64,000 bases of DNA, from the NCBI GenBank assembly GCA_032622095.1, contig CP136066.1, positions 100,401,319-100,465,318 of the forward strand. The letters run 5' to 3'. The notes under the pieces were generated by a model, which was not told the DNA's origin, did no database searches, and saw only the letters and a list, made by a program, of their open reading frames with translations. Made by a program: the position numbers and the translations under genes. The stretch is from Siphonodentalium dalli (Eukaryota > Mollusca > Scaphopoda > Gadilida > Siphonodentaliidae). Positions 23,188 through 33,146 of this stretch are shown piece after piece (position 1 is the stretch's first letter; each line of letters opens with the position of its first letter).

Positions 23188-24103
23188 ACAAGAAAACCAT
23201 AGTCAGAAATGGTAACGCCCCCAATATCATAGTATTAGCCATAAATATAAATCATAATATAAAATATATTGGTTACATTAATGCACCGCCTCAGAATTCC
23301 GTTAAAACAACTAATTCTTCAAATTATTACAAAAAAACTACGACTATATTTATTTAGATGTTTATGCTTTGTAAAAAGCTACAATGCGCTGAGAGGCTTA
23401 TGCTGAATAATAATAATAGGCCTCCATTTGCATTGAGAATATGTTGGCCAATTGATACAAGAAAACCATAGTCAGAAATGGTAACGCCACCAAGATCGTA
23501 TTATTAGCCATAAATATAAATTATAATATAAAATATATTGGTTACATGAATGCACCGCCTCAGAATTCCGTTAAAACAACTAATTCTTCAAATTATTACA
23601 AAAAACTACGGCTTATTACTGCAGGTTTTTCATTCACCAAACCAGAAAGCTTCTAAATGCGGATAAAAAATTGGGTTACCGCCATAAAATCTTCAAGTGT
23701 GCATGGCCCAGCCAAACATCGAACGCAAATAACGCGGTCATAATAGTTACATACTGCAACTATAAGACATCCATCAAATACACACCCCACGAAAACCCGA
23801 AATGTGTTGTCCTGCGAGATATCCCATCGATATAGCTCAATTTGACACGGCCAGATTAGCCTTCCTACAATATCCTAAAACAATAAAGCTTCTCAAATCA
23901 TCGGCATAGTCAGTAGAACTTTTACGAACTTGGACATTCCAACTACAGCTTTTACCGGACTCGGGGTCGCAGTACAACTTTAACGCGTCCCAAAATAACA
24001 GGAAAAACCAATTATCTATTTATAAAATCCACATGGGACCACAGATTTCTAAAATTTGTAGAACAGTATACACCGGTGGCGTTAATAATACAATGGTTTT
24101 GAG
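23188..24103. mobile_element. CCATAGTCAGAAATGG inverted-repeat element (family P), partly duplicated
   Basis: A ~155-bp head (CAAGAAAACCATAGTCAG to TTCAAATTATTACAAAA) occurs at 23188-23340 and again at 23457-23612, over 90% alike. The second copy continues to about 24103 and ends with GGTGGCGTTAATAATACAAT and GGTTTTGAG, which is inverted relative to its start (AAAACCAT, GGTAACGCCACC). Between the copies, 23341-23456 is a segment also found at 28884-28944 plus 29526-29580. At 28 kb that segment reads CCAATTGATATAAAGC, whereas here TA is followed by CAAGAAAACC, consistent with insertion at TA. A third copy lies at 60.7-61.0 kb. Confidence 0.6.
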
Positions 24104-24546
24104 CTTCCTGTTTCAAATGTAATTCATATAATACATAATATGATGTATATAATACGATCTGGGGATTCGAACATCAAGTGGGCCTCAAACTCTTTCTATA
24201 CTAAATACTCTTTGACGAGTAGCTCCCTCAGGAAATATCCATTATCCAGATAATAAGTTCAACACACGACCATACGCCGTTCGTTGAACTTATTATCTAT
24301 ACTTTTCGCACCAATGAATATGAATTCTCCTGCACTTGTATTATCGTTTCGCCTGGCAGACGTCTGCTCACATACCCTTAACATCCCTCCAAATGAATAA
24401 TAGACCATCCCCACGTATAGTGTCATAACTGACTTGGAGAATCCATATAGTATACAAAGGGTTAAACATGCGCATTAGAATTTATGTTGGAAGCGCAATG
24501 CATCGACAACGAACGTACATCAAACCGAACGTACTCACTTTTATTT
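24104..24546. other. No gene seen
   Basis: No ORF above noise, no repeat partner found. A GTTCGAATCC word on the minus strand near 24165 resembles a pol III B box but its flanks cannot form a T-arm. Confidence 0.4.
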
Positions 24547-24645
24547 TATGCTCAACGTTGGTTTGTTGAAAAAATCGCGGTTAAATAAATTTTGCGGTGA
24601 AATTTATTTAACCGCATTTTTTTCGGCAAACCAACGTTGAGCATA
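24547..24645. repeat. Long hairpin with ~46-bp arms
   Basis: TATGCTCAACGTTGGTTTG at the left pairs with CAAACCAACGTTGAGCATA at the right, and the pairing continues through GAAAAAA, GCGGTTAAATAAATTT to an ~8-nt loop (TGCGGTGA). About four mismatches in 46 positions. Transcribed in either direction it would give a strong RNA stem; as DNA it could be a solo foldback element. Confidence 0.85.
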
Positions 24646-24651
24646 TAATAC

Positions 24652-24721
24652 GTGAAAACTTATATATCCTCTTCTGGGGGACATCGGATATGCATCAGAA
24701 GGGGATATAGAAGTTTTCACT
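24652..24721. repeat. 70-bp hairpin beside the long hairpin
   Basis: GTGAAAACTTATATATCC, CTTCTG pairs with CAGAAGGGGATATAGAAG, TTTTCAC; about 22 of 25 positions pair, with an ~18-nt loop. Size and shape are like a pre-miRNA, but no conservation evidence is available here. Confidence 0.75.
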
Positions 24722-25077
24722 TAACATTGGGTCACGCACGCGACCGACTCACTTGCTTGCATGTACCAATGTTCTACCAGAATATTTCAAAATGGTCGCG
24801 AATCAGTAGAGTTATCCTTTACTATTATTAGTATGGTTATAATACAAGTCTATTTGATGTTGAAATTCGACACGATTATGAGAGAAAATAAACGGACAAA
24901 TATAGATGGGAACTATATTTATCTTGTTTGTGGATGGTAATGTGAACAGGCAGAGATCAGCTGTTGGCTTTGATGCATCGATTGCATACGGTGATTTATC
25001 AGAACATGGCGATTTTCTTTGTAAACGCGTATAATATCAAGTGTTTCTGATCGGATACCGAAAACTATATTACATTA

Positions 25078-25428
25078 GTGAACGGGACAAAGCCACTCGC
25101 GAAAATAGACATTTATCTCGCTCATGACATAATATTCGGTATCCAATCAAAAACACCAGGGGTGCTATTCACCAAGCGAGACTGTTTTATAAACCAGGTA
25201 GTTTATATGGTAGCGGCTGAACGCAAAGGTATCTTTGCTTTATCGCAAACGACACACGCTGTCGATGGTGTGATTGATCCAATCTATCAGATTTGTCACC
25301 TGTCAATTGACGCCGTCTTACGACTAATTAATGAACACTCACCGGCCACACTCGGCATGTATAGCGGTATAATATTTGGGTATAATTGTGTGGAGACTCA
25401 TGCTTGCGTTTATATATCTGCAGAATGA
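25078..25428 (+). repeat. Interspersed repeat Q with incidental 116-codon ORF
   Basis: An open frame of 116 codons runs without an ATG at its first position (it begins GTG). Its reverse complement shares TGGTGAATAGCACCCCTG, AAACTACCTGG and a weakly conserved context with 27574-27745. That makes a dispersed repeat the better explanation than a gene. No domain is recognised in the translation. Confidence 0.45.
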
Positions 25429-25497
25429 GTTTCAATGATATTAATGAGGTTTTTTAATTAGCACAGTGTGAAAATGAAGAGCCAAGAAGATAACGTC

Positions 25498-25671
25498 TCA
25501 GAAGAATTTTGTTTGTGTTTTGGTTCTGTTTGGATATTTCCCTGCTATTTCCAAAGAAATTTCTTTCCATGCATCATTTTTCCGGCGCTGGTGAATGGTG
25601 CCGGTTTCTTTGTTCTTTAATATTTTGATTCTTCTCTCCACAATGCCCAAAAAAGTGTTACGCTCGTCGGC
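25498..25671 (-). pseudogene. Myb/SANT-like DNA-binding domain fragment
   Basis: The minus frame reads ADERNTFLGIVERR, then KNKETGTIHQRRK and AWKEISLEIAG. The order (T/S)-EER-x-LL-x-LVE, a KK/K-T-N-KK stretch, AW-x-EI-x-x-EFN fits the Myb/SANT-like family found in zeste-type and Harbinger-associated proteins. The frame stops soon after GKYPNRTKTQ, before the usual KKKW segment, and upstream it runs into a 15-base G run read as polyproline. Most likely a relic of a transposon accessory protein; a domain-family search would decide. Confidence 0.45.
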
Positions 25672-25759
25672 AGTGGGGGGGGGGGGGGGTCTAGAAAACA
25701 ATTGCACATATAGGTCCCAAAAAGTTTTGTTCAGACCCCGAGGGACCCACCACCCCATT

Positions 25760-26234
25760 TATGCAAATGTGTTCCTCCAAATGTTAGGGACCCACCCCCT
25801 TTCTCATGTTTTTATAAAAATTTCATAGTTTTTTAGCCGTTCTTCAATAACTGTGTTAACTGCCTTTCAATCCCATTCCACTATCCTTTTTTGGTGCAAA
25901 GTGTGTAAAATTAAGACTCAAGCAATAACATCCGTAATCGGTAAAGCACAGGTCAGAAAAACGAAAAATAAACTCTATTTCCAGGTGTTTCCTGGTGTTT
26001 CCAGTATCTAACAACAATACTAAAGCATTGTGTAGGTACACTGTATGTCACAAATTGCACTAGACCGCATTATAGCCTTAATATATCGAGCGTGTTTAGT
26101 CTGACAGACAACACTGGCCAGTGTAAATAGTGGTAAACAGGTCAGGGGTTCTACAAGTATTTGTGCATGATCAAAGAACTCTTTAGTCTTATCCACCGGG
26201 GTGGGTGAGGAGGGAAATTGTTTTGGTTAGGTAT
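25760..26234. other. No gene seen
   Basis: Contains GGGACCCACCACCCC and GGGACCCACCCCC near 25740 and 25788, a small direct duplication. No exon recognised. Confidence 0.35.
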
Positions 26235-26720
26235 ACACATATATATATGGTTATTATACCCCCGATATTAGTCGGCGGGTATATAGTTGACGTCTTGAGC
26301 CGTCCGTGCGTCCGTCCGTACAAACATTTTGCATCATAACTCAAGAGTCGATCGGTTGTCATATTTTGATGTTCTATGACATGTGACGGACCAGAAATGG
26401 GGAACGAATATGCATAATATCACGGATTGTGAGTACCAATGCCTGCCAGAGTTATCCATGGGCCCTGTTTATGAAATTCAATCCGTACAAAGTTTTTGCC
26501 ATATAAGTTGAAGTGTCGGTTGTCGAATTTTGAAGTGGTTTGGTATGGTGAAAGACCTGAATGATACGGGAAGGATGTATGCAGATATTACTGCATATCA
26601 CAGGTTTTGCCTGTCGATGCATACCAGAGCTACCAACTTGGTTCCACCCGTAAACACATTTTGCATTATTATAACTCAACCATTTGTATGTATATTTGTG
26701 CACTAGAGTCTGCAGTATAT
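26235..26720 (+). repeat. TATACCCCCGATATTAGTCGG repeat with CCGTCCGTCCG head
   Basis: Opens with an imperfect palindrome TATACCCCCGA-TATTAG-TCGGCGGGTATA, then CGTCCGTGCGTCCGTCCG. The phrases ACATTTTGCAT-ATAACTCAA (26323 and 26652), ATACCAGAG/TGCCAGAG-T-CC and GTACAAAG/GTAAACA mark at least two internal units of ~160-180 bp. Same architecture as, but different sequence from, the repeats at 3.3 and 21.7 kb. Confidence 0.55.
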
Positions 26721-27573
26721 ATAGTCTCAGTCAGATTTTATTCTTGATTTTAGTTTGAACTTTGAAGACATTGAGGAATGTCATTTCTCAAAGCATCTGA
26801 ATGCATCACATTATTTCAGTTCATCTATTTGTAAGCGATAACGGTATACAATTAGTATTGTAGTTTAGTCTTGTTGAGCAGTATTTAATTATATAAGCTT
26901 CAAGATGAAGTTCGTAAATTCAAGGAGAATAGCGTCACCTTCAGTTGGGATTGTCTGAACAATAAACAGTAACGGCCATTCATCATAACCAATTCAGTTT
27001 TATTTGGATAAGTGCTGCAAATTAACATTACTTGCAATCATTAAAAAGATGAGAAATAACCAGAAGGAATGAATTTGATTGCATGCCAGAACAAGACAGT
27101 ATTTCAGACATTAGAAATTTATGAGATACCCTTTTCAATTTCATGTTATGCAACAATCGGGTCAATGATATCTAGTCATCATTGAGTATTCACCATGTAG
27201 TATTTGTGATACAGTTTTTTTTATTTTATAACTATTATTCGGGTAATACAACTGGATAATACATTATTTTTTTTACTAAATTACGGTTTTCCACTGAGAA
27301 GTGGGACGGGATCCTGTGAAATCCAGATGTTGCTAAATCTGAGGCTAAATAGTCACTATAGCTGTCTATATAGCCATATGCCAACAAACATGATACTAAC
27401 ATGCTTACAAACAACATTCGGCCTCTGGACCACCCACCCACCCCGGCCCTATATACGGATTTTTTTTGTAGACCCCCCTCATGTCGTCGGTGGTATATTT
27501 TGCCCCACCTCCTTTTCCTCGGTTGCTCATTGTTGAAATGTGTACAAACGTGTACTGTTACACGCAGCATGTT
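26720..27573. other. No gene seen
   Basis: A 125-codon minus ORF at 27235-27612 exists but has no recognisable domain, crosses a low-complexity CCACCCACCCACCCC stretch and overlaps repeat Q; I do not call it a gene. Confidence 0.4.
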
Positions 27574-27745
27574 TATGTGACCGGTGGTCAATCTATGATT
27601 GACGCCAATCACCTTGATTGGATAATCCTATATGGCGCGGCGATGTCTTCCCGTCGATGTCCACCGATAGCTTCGCATTGAGCGTCGCCTCGTAAAACTA
27701 CCTGGACTATATTATAAACCAATCCGGTGAATAGCACCCCTGATA
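27574..27745 (-). repeat. Repeat Q, second copy (inverted relative to 25.1 kb)
   Basis: GGTGAATAGCACCCCTG at 27726, ACTACCTGG near 27696 and ATTGACGCCAATCA near 27598 line up in order with the reverse complement of 25140-25360. Identity is modest and interrupted, so this is an old copy. Confidence 0.4.
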
Positions 27746-28246
27746 TCCTCAATATATTGGTTGAAATACAAGAAACTCAAACGAAACTGGTATTTGACCT
27801 ACCCATATATGAGTTGGTGTACGCAATTTTTTTTGCTTTAAATGCCCACTTAATTTTCGAACCGCAGATAATTTTATATAAATATATGCCATATTATATA
27901 CAATTTAAAAGAGGAAGCTCCAAAATATTGTATTATCAACTTATTCGGTGTAATAAACCGAGAACATGTTGTTTTTGTTGCGATACCGCCTAAAGTGTTA
28001 TCCCCTTTCATTGAAAATACATTTATAGTTTGAATTATGTTGCATTCTGGGAGCCATAACGGGGAAAATCTTTCTATGATTTCAGCTTTTTTTCTATTTA
28101 GCTATGGGCATCTTTTGAGACACAGACGTTTCAAATGATGATGAAGTATAGTATTTTAATTATATTTTATGGCATAGATTGTTATTAAAACCGTATATCA
28201 AGTCACTATAAAAAAAATAATCGGTGACTCAAAAATTAAATGGACC
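27746..28246. other. No gene seen
   Basis: AT-rich; an 88-codon ORF at 27727-27993 overlaps the end of repeat Q and has no domain. Confidence 0.35.
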
Positions 28247-28767
28247 TTTAAAGGCACGGTCGGCGTTCGTTGCAGAAATATTCATATTTGTTCAAATCGC
28301 CATCAACGGAAGGAATATTAAAATATATATAGTTTTGTTCATATGCCAAACTTAATCAGCGCGTAAATAGTATATTGTCGTCAAGACGTACGATGGTGTA
28401 CGTAAACAAGAACCTTCTCGTGTTACATACGTTTTGCTTCTGTTTACATAACTCATCGCAATTCTATTGGTTAATCACACACAAATGATATAAACGCTCT
28501 TTATTATTTCCATATCAGGAAAACAGTAACAAATAACGCTCTTTATGTTTACCATATCCGGATCTAAACAAAGGCCAGGTTCTGTAACGTTTTTGCTTTT
28601 GTTTACATAACAAAGGAAAAACATTTGATAATAGCATACTGTTTATGACATATTTCTGATTGGTATAAGAACACAGTCTATATTTACTATTCTTTCTGTT
28701 CATAGCGATTTTTGACGGAGCTGAATATTTAACAGCATACCACCGCCAATGCCGCCGGTATCTTTAA
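28247..28767. mobile_element. Inverted-repeat element with TTAAAG...CGGC ends
   Basis: Left end TTTAAAGGCACGGTCGGCGTT and right end AATGCCGCCGGTATCTTTAA are inverted matches at about 15 of 20 positions. Inside, GTTTTGCTTCTGTTTACATAA (near 28428) and GTTTTTGCTTTTGTTTACATAA (near 28590) form a direct repeat, and AAACGCTCTTTA occurs twice. No ORF of note. Classification as a MITE is an inference from the ends. Confidence 0.5.
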
Positions 28768-28883
28768 GCTCGCAACACATTGTATCAAGACGGACTTGAC
28801 AGTTTACCTATCTCATCTAACTGATAAATTCACAATATCGTTATATTCCTCTAGCTCCATGATAATTTTATTACAAAAAGTAT

Positions 28884-29585
28884 GGAACTATATTTATTTA
28901 GATGTTTATGCTTTGTAAAAAGCTACAATGCGCTGAGAGGCTTACCTTACTCGTATTTAAATTCACGCAGTACTATTTTTCGCGCGCCCATCGGTGCGCG
29001 AATTTAAAACTGAGCGAAAAATAGTACGACCCCCAGAATTTTAATCTAAACCACAATCCATATGAAATATACAAGAGTGCTATGTTGCTGAGTTTACATA
29101 TATTATGAACGGTTGAATAGACAATTATTACGCCTACACATGAAAGTAGATATTTGCATTTGGCCAACCTCTATCAGGGTCATTGCTCACAAAGCCAAGC
29201 GACAAATCATGGTAACATAGACATTGTTTAAATGCTTGTATAAGAAATATTAATATTCCCGGTCGTCACAAAACTATGATGCATGTAGTTACTAGTTGAC
29301 TGACAGCACGATGTAAATCGGCATCGATTGTATTTAATATACACATATACTACCCCCAGCAATGACTGAGAACCCATGCAACTGCCATCAGCTACAATAT
29401 ATACGAAAATATCCCGATATATTTGTCAGTTTTGAATTCGCGCAGCTAGGTGCGCGAATTTAAAGTGCGCGAATTCAAAACTGAACGAAAAATAGTACTG
29501 CGCGAATTTAAATACGAGTAAGGTATGCTGAATAATAAGAGGCCTGCATTTGCACTGAGAATATGTTGGCCAATTGATATAAAGC
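28884..29585 (+). repeat. AGCTACAATGCGCTGAGAGGC repeat, interrupted by a MITE
   Basis: ACTATATTTATTTAGATG, GCTTTGTAAAAAGC and CTACAATGCGCTGAGAGGC (to 28944), then ATGCTGAATAATAAGAGGCC and ATATGTTGGCCAATTGATA (from 29525), match 23341-23456, where the two halves are contiguous. This gives a natural empty site for the MITE at 28945-29523. Confidence 0.8.
28945..29523. mobile_element. 579-bp MITE with CCTTACTCG ends and TA duplication
   Basis: Left end CCTTACTCGTATTTAAATTC, ACGCAGTACTATTTTTCG; right end is its inverted form, matching about 38 bp. TA at 28943-28944 and 29524-29525 flanks it, and the 23.4-kb copy of the host repeat has a single TA there. Inner arms repeat GCGCGAATTTAAA and GCGCGAATTC. 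A 2-bp TA duplication fits the Tc1/mariner superfamily, though the CCTTACTCG end is not a typical one. No transposase. Confidence 0.9.
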
Positions 29586-29747
29586 GCTGTTATAATTATA
29601 TAGATTTCACCATGTGTATATACAGACACGGCAATTAAAAGCACATTATTGTAATTCCAATACAAAGCCAATATCTCAAAACGTTGCTATGCCTAAACAT
29701 GTCTGATGAACTGCCTGAAAATATCCAAGCCAATTTTCCAGTGCACG

Positions 29748-32182
29748 TATACTATGTGTAGAAATACTCAGTGCATGCATAAAATCCAGACATCAATGGG
29801 ATAAAAATTAATGATTCCGAATATTCTTTGACACAATATGCAGATGATATAAACCTCTTCCTCAAGGATGACGAAAAATCTCTAAGTATACTGCCCTCAA
29901 TACCTTCAGTGCATTTGCCAAACTTTCAGATTTAAAGGTAAACTTTGACAAGACACAACAAAAGGGGTTGTTGTGAAGAGTTGAACACTGACCAAATAAT
30001 AATGTGGAATCATAACCAATCTTTTACAATTCTCGGTATAGAATTCAATTTATACAACACTGATTTCATCGAAAACAATTATAAACCAAATTTAAAAAAA
30101 TAAAAAATCTTCAAAATGACTGGTCTTTTAGATCCCTCAGCCTATATGGAAAAACAACAGTTGTTAAAACACTTGCCCTACCAATTTTAACACATTGTCT
30201 TTCAGTATTACCGGCACCTTCATCTCAATTGTCAGATAAGATTCAAATGCTTTTCTACAATTTGTTGTGGTCCGGTAAAAAATATAAGATAGCAAGGAAT
30301 GTTGCAATAAATAGTATTGAAGAGGGTGGATTGAAATTTCCCCATTTGAACTCTTTCAGCAATGCCCTGAAAATGACTTGGATACAAAAACCTGTAGACC
30401 CAAATACTAGCGCAGGATGGAAATATCTAATAATGGATGATATAGAGCCTCATGTATGCCCACATATATGGAATCTTCGAAATGAGGGTCTAAATGTGAT
30501 ATTATTAAAGCAGTAAAGTGAACACATTCTGGAAAGATGTACTTCAAGCATGGTCAAACCTCCATAAAAATCCCACCACAACCCCTTTAGACATTCGATG
30601 TGAACCTCTCTTTTATAATCCAAAGATTCTTATTAATAAAAAGTTATTTTACAATAGGCACCTTATAGAAAATGAAATATATTATATGAATGACCTCATA
30701 AAGGATAACTCAAGCCTATTGAATTATGATGAATTTTGTCAAAAATACACTATTCAAATTCCTTTCACCACCTATCGTGGACTGTTAACGGCCATAACTC
30801 GTGCATGAAAAACATTTGTGAATGAGAATATGAGACTTGATACCATTACCAATATTAATCTAGAAACCTTGAAGAATTTTGTATAAGCATGCAAAACATT
30901 TTATCCAAATTTTTTACAAATTTATTGCACAATTCCAACTGCTTCGCAGAAAAAGTGGGCAAAAAATCTTGATAAAATATTTTCCGAAGAAGACTGGGAA
31001 AAAATCTATACTAATATCTATACATTTACTAATGACAGTAGTCTCATGTCATTCCAGTACAAAATTAACCACAATACACTCTATGCCACAATATACTCTA
31101 TGCCACAATATACTCTATGCCAATGCAAAACTGTTTTAACTGAAGCTGTCAGAAACAGCCATTTGTACATTCTGTCAGTCGGATAGAGAAACCATACTAC
31201 AACTTGTTTTATGATTGTACAGTTACAAAATCTATTCTACTTGAATTTCAACAAAACATTAAAGAAAACTGTGATCTGAAATTGAAAATTTCACCAGAAA
31301 TTGTGATTTTTGGAATATATGACACATACAACACTCAAGACAACTTGAAGAATATTTTCCTCCTACTATTCAGTTCAAACGATATATTTTCTCCTGCATG
31401 ATAAAAAAGAAAGATCCAACTTTTATTGGATTTCAAGAATGGCTTAAGTATTATAAGACAGTAGAAGAAGCCTCGCCAAAAAAATTTGCATAAAAAAAGA
31501 CAACCTTTTTCATTATAGATGGAATATGATAGACAATATGTTTGAACAATAATATCATGGTTACAAAAACCTTTTTAGTTCTCTCTTTCACATATATTTT
31601 CTGGCAAAAGTCAGCACAGTTCCACGGCTATTCGTTCTCATAAATGTAAATAAAAAATACTGTATACAAGCTCACATACATGTATGTCACAGGAGTTCAT
31701 TTCCTCCAACAACCTTTCAACTTATCGGATTTCACTCCTGGACGAGCCCTTGGCAAATCATAAAGGGAGACTCCTGGCAGGTCGCACTGAGTTGTTTTGT
31801 TACATTGTGTTTGTCTTACATCGTTCGTATTGCCTACTGTTTTTTCCACTGTCATCAAACAAATTAAAAGTCAAAAGCAGACATCAGAAGAGAACCATCA
31901 TCCCACGTGATAACAAGTCATTCTGCTAAATGATAGCTTAATAAGAAACAAACAAAAAACAAAAAACAAATGGGTTACCTCCAAACTTTGATTTCGAGTA
32001 AACACTCATCACAGAACCACGTAAGGAAGAATTATATTATAGGACAGTATTTTCTTCATATGTCATATGTAATTTCTTTACCTTAAATATACCAATTTTT
32101 TTTATAAAATGTATGTCATTATTGTTTTGTGATGTATTAATCAATGCTTTTGATCCCAATAAAAATTATTTAAAAAAAAAAA
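29748..32182 (+). mobile_element. 5'-truncated L1/Tx1-like retrotransposon with poly(A)
   Basis: An 11-bp direct repeat TCCAGTGCACG lies at 29737-29747 and 32183-32193. The insert starts inside the reverse transcriptase (ILCVEILS), includes the catalytic YADD at 29837-29848 (QYADDINLF), the L1-type thumb (YGKTTVVKTLALPIL; LFYNLLWSGK; EEGGLKFPHLNSF at about 30120-30360), then FWKDVLQAW and YNP-x-x-INKKLFY (30520-30660), and a CTFC...C-type C-terminal motif near 31170. It ends with AATAAA (32158) and an A run. Several frameshifts and stops make it inactive. YADD rather than the FADD usual in mammalian L1 agrees with Tx1-like aquatic elements. Confidence 0.9.
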
Positions 32183-32193
32183 TCCAGTGCACG

Positions 32194-32579
32194 GGTGTTA
32201 CGTTCACGTAAGTGCAAATTGTCCGGCACATTTTCATGCAACTCTTTGGAATGAATAAAAATTGCAATTAGTGTATGCCTATGAATGTTACAACATATAT
32301 TGTACCATTGCTTATCGCTAGAAATTTGAAAGCCAAATGGACAATGTAAGTTGTAGAATAACTTATGCATGGAAATGGAAAGAGATCTCGCTTCCTTTTT
32401 CAATTGTGCACGACGGCCCACTTGTATTTATGAGTTGATTGTCGTACGTGTCCTAGCATAATACCTGTGTATAGCCCTATATGTCACAAATTGCCTAAAA
32501 GCCACTATCAAGTCCGGTGTGTGAACGAAGCCTACACGTCATATATGTTGATTCGATTCTACTGCAAGTAGTGTCATCG
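32194..32579. other. Spacer between L1 insertion and minus-strand ORF
   Basis: About 385 bp with no recognised repeat. It would be the 3' untranslated region or flank of the minus-strand ORF. I find no AATAAA on the minus strand close to its stop codon. Confidence 0.4.
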
Positions 32580-33146
32580 TCATTCTGGTAAGTCGAAGTG
32601 CACTGAATAGGAATGTTGCACAGAGTTGTTGCCCTTTGAAATACGAGAAGACGCTGACATTCGGGGAGTACTTCCTGTCGACTTTGATCCGTCATGGGCA
32701 GCAATCCCTTCGTGCACTATTTTCCGAAATTCGTTCGCCGTCTTCGTATTCTTTCTCCTTAACTCGTTCACATGAAGCACGAATAAATTCTCAGTATACC
32801 GAATGCTCCTCGAATTTATATTTTCCTGCACGAATTTTGGAACTCTCTTTTTCAATACTTTGAACTGATCTATATCCGGGAAGAGAAACGCACGCTGACC
32901 AGGAATTGTAACTCTCCGCGACTCATGCCAGTTGAGTGACATTGTTCGGCGCATCGCCGCCTGTTTCTTCCGCTCGGAATAGAACTCCTTTTCGTAGACA
33001 GTCGTCAATGGCTGCGCATGGACCAGTTCTACGCTACTCATACTCTTGCATTCGGACCACGTATTTCTCAGTTTACGCATATCCGTCCTCGCATCAGATT
33101 TCGAAAGTGGTCCCCAACTACAATTGCGTTTAACGACTGTGTCCAT
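32580..33146 (-). CDS. Uncharacterised 188-residue protein, single-exon ORF
   Basis: This is the longest intact ORF in the window. ATG at 33144-33146 is the first Met after an in-frame TGA eight codons upstream, and the frame stays open to TGA at 32580. The protein is basic (ERKKQAAMRR near residue 60; NELRRKNTKTANEFRK near 130), has no signal peptide or membrane segment, and ends in a serine-rich tail (GSTPRMSASSRISKG). Base composition is clearly GC-richer than the flanks, as expected for an exon. I recognise no family or domain. A possible acceptor (TACTACAG) 31 bp upstream of the ATG suggests an upstream untranslated exon. It could be a small host gene, a retrocopy, or one exon of a larger gene. 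Confidence 0.6.
   Translation of the reverse strand: MDTVVKRNCSWGPLSKSDARTDMRKLRNTWSECKSMSSVELVHAQPLTTVYEKEFYSERKKQAAMRRTMSLNWHESRRVTIPGQRAFLFPDIDQFKVLKKRVPKFVQENINSRSIRYTENLFVLHVNELRRKNTKTANEFRKIVHEGIAAHDGSKSTGSTPRMSASSRISKGNNSVQHSYSVHFDLPE

Noticed and set aside
24150-24185. Pol III B box (GTTCGAATCC on the minus strand) suggesting a tRNA or SINE
   Set aside because: The bases on either side cannot form a five-pair T stem and no A box lies at the proper distance.
27235-27612. 125-codon minus ORF
   Set aside because: No recognised domain, crosses a C-rich low-complexity stretch and enters repeat Q.
32636-33133. Plus-strand ORFs of 65-75 codons
   Set aside because: Shadows of the 188-codon minus-strand ORF.
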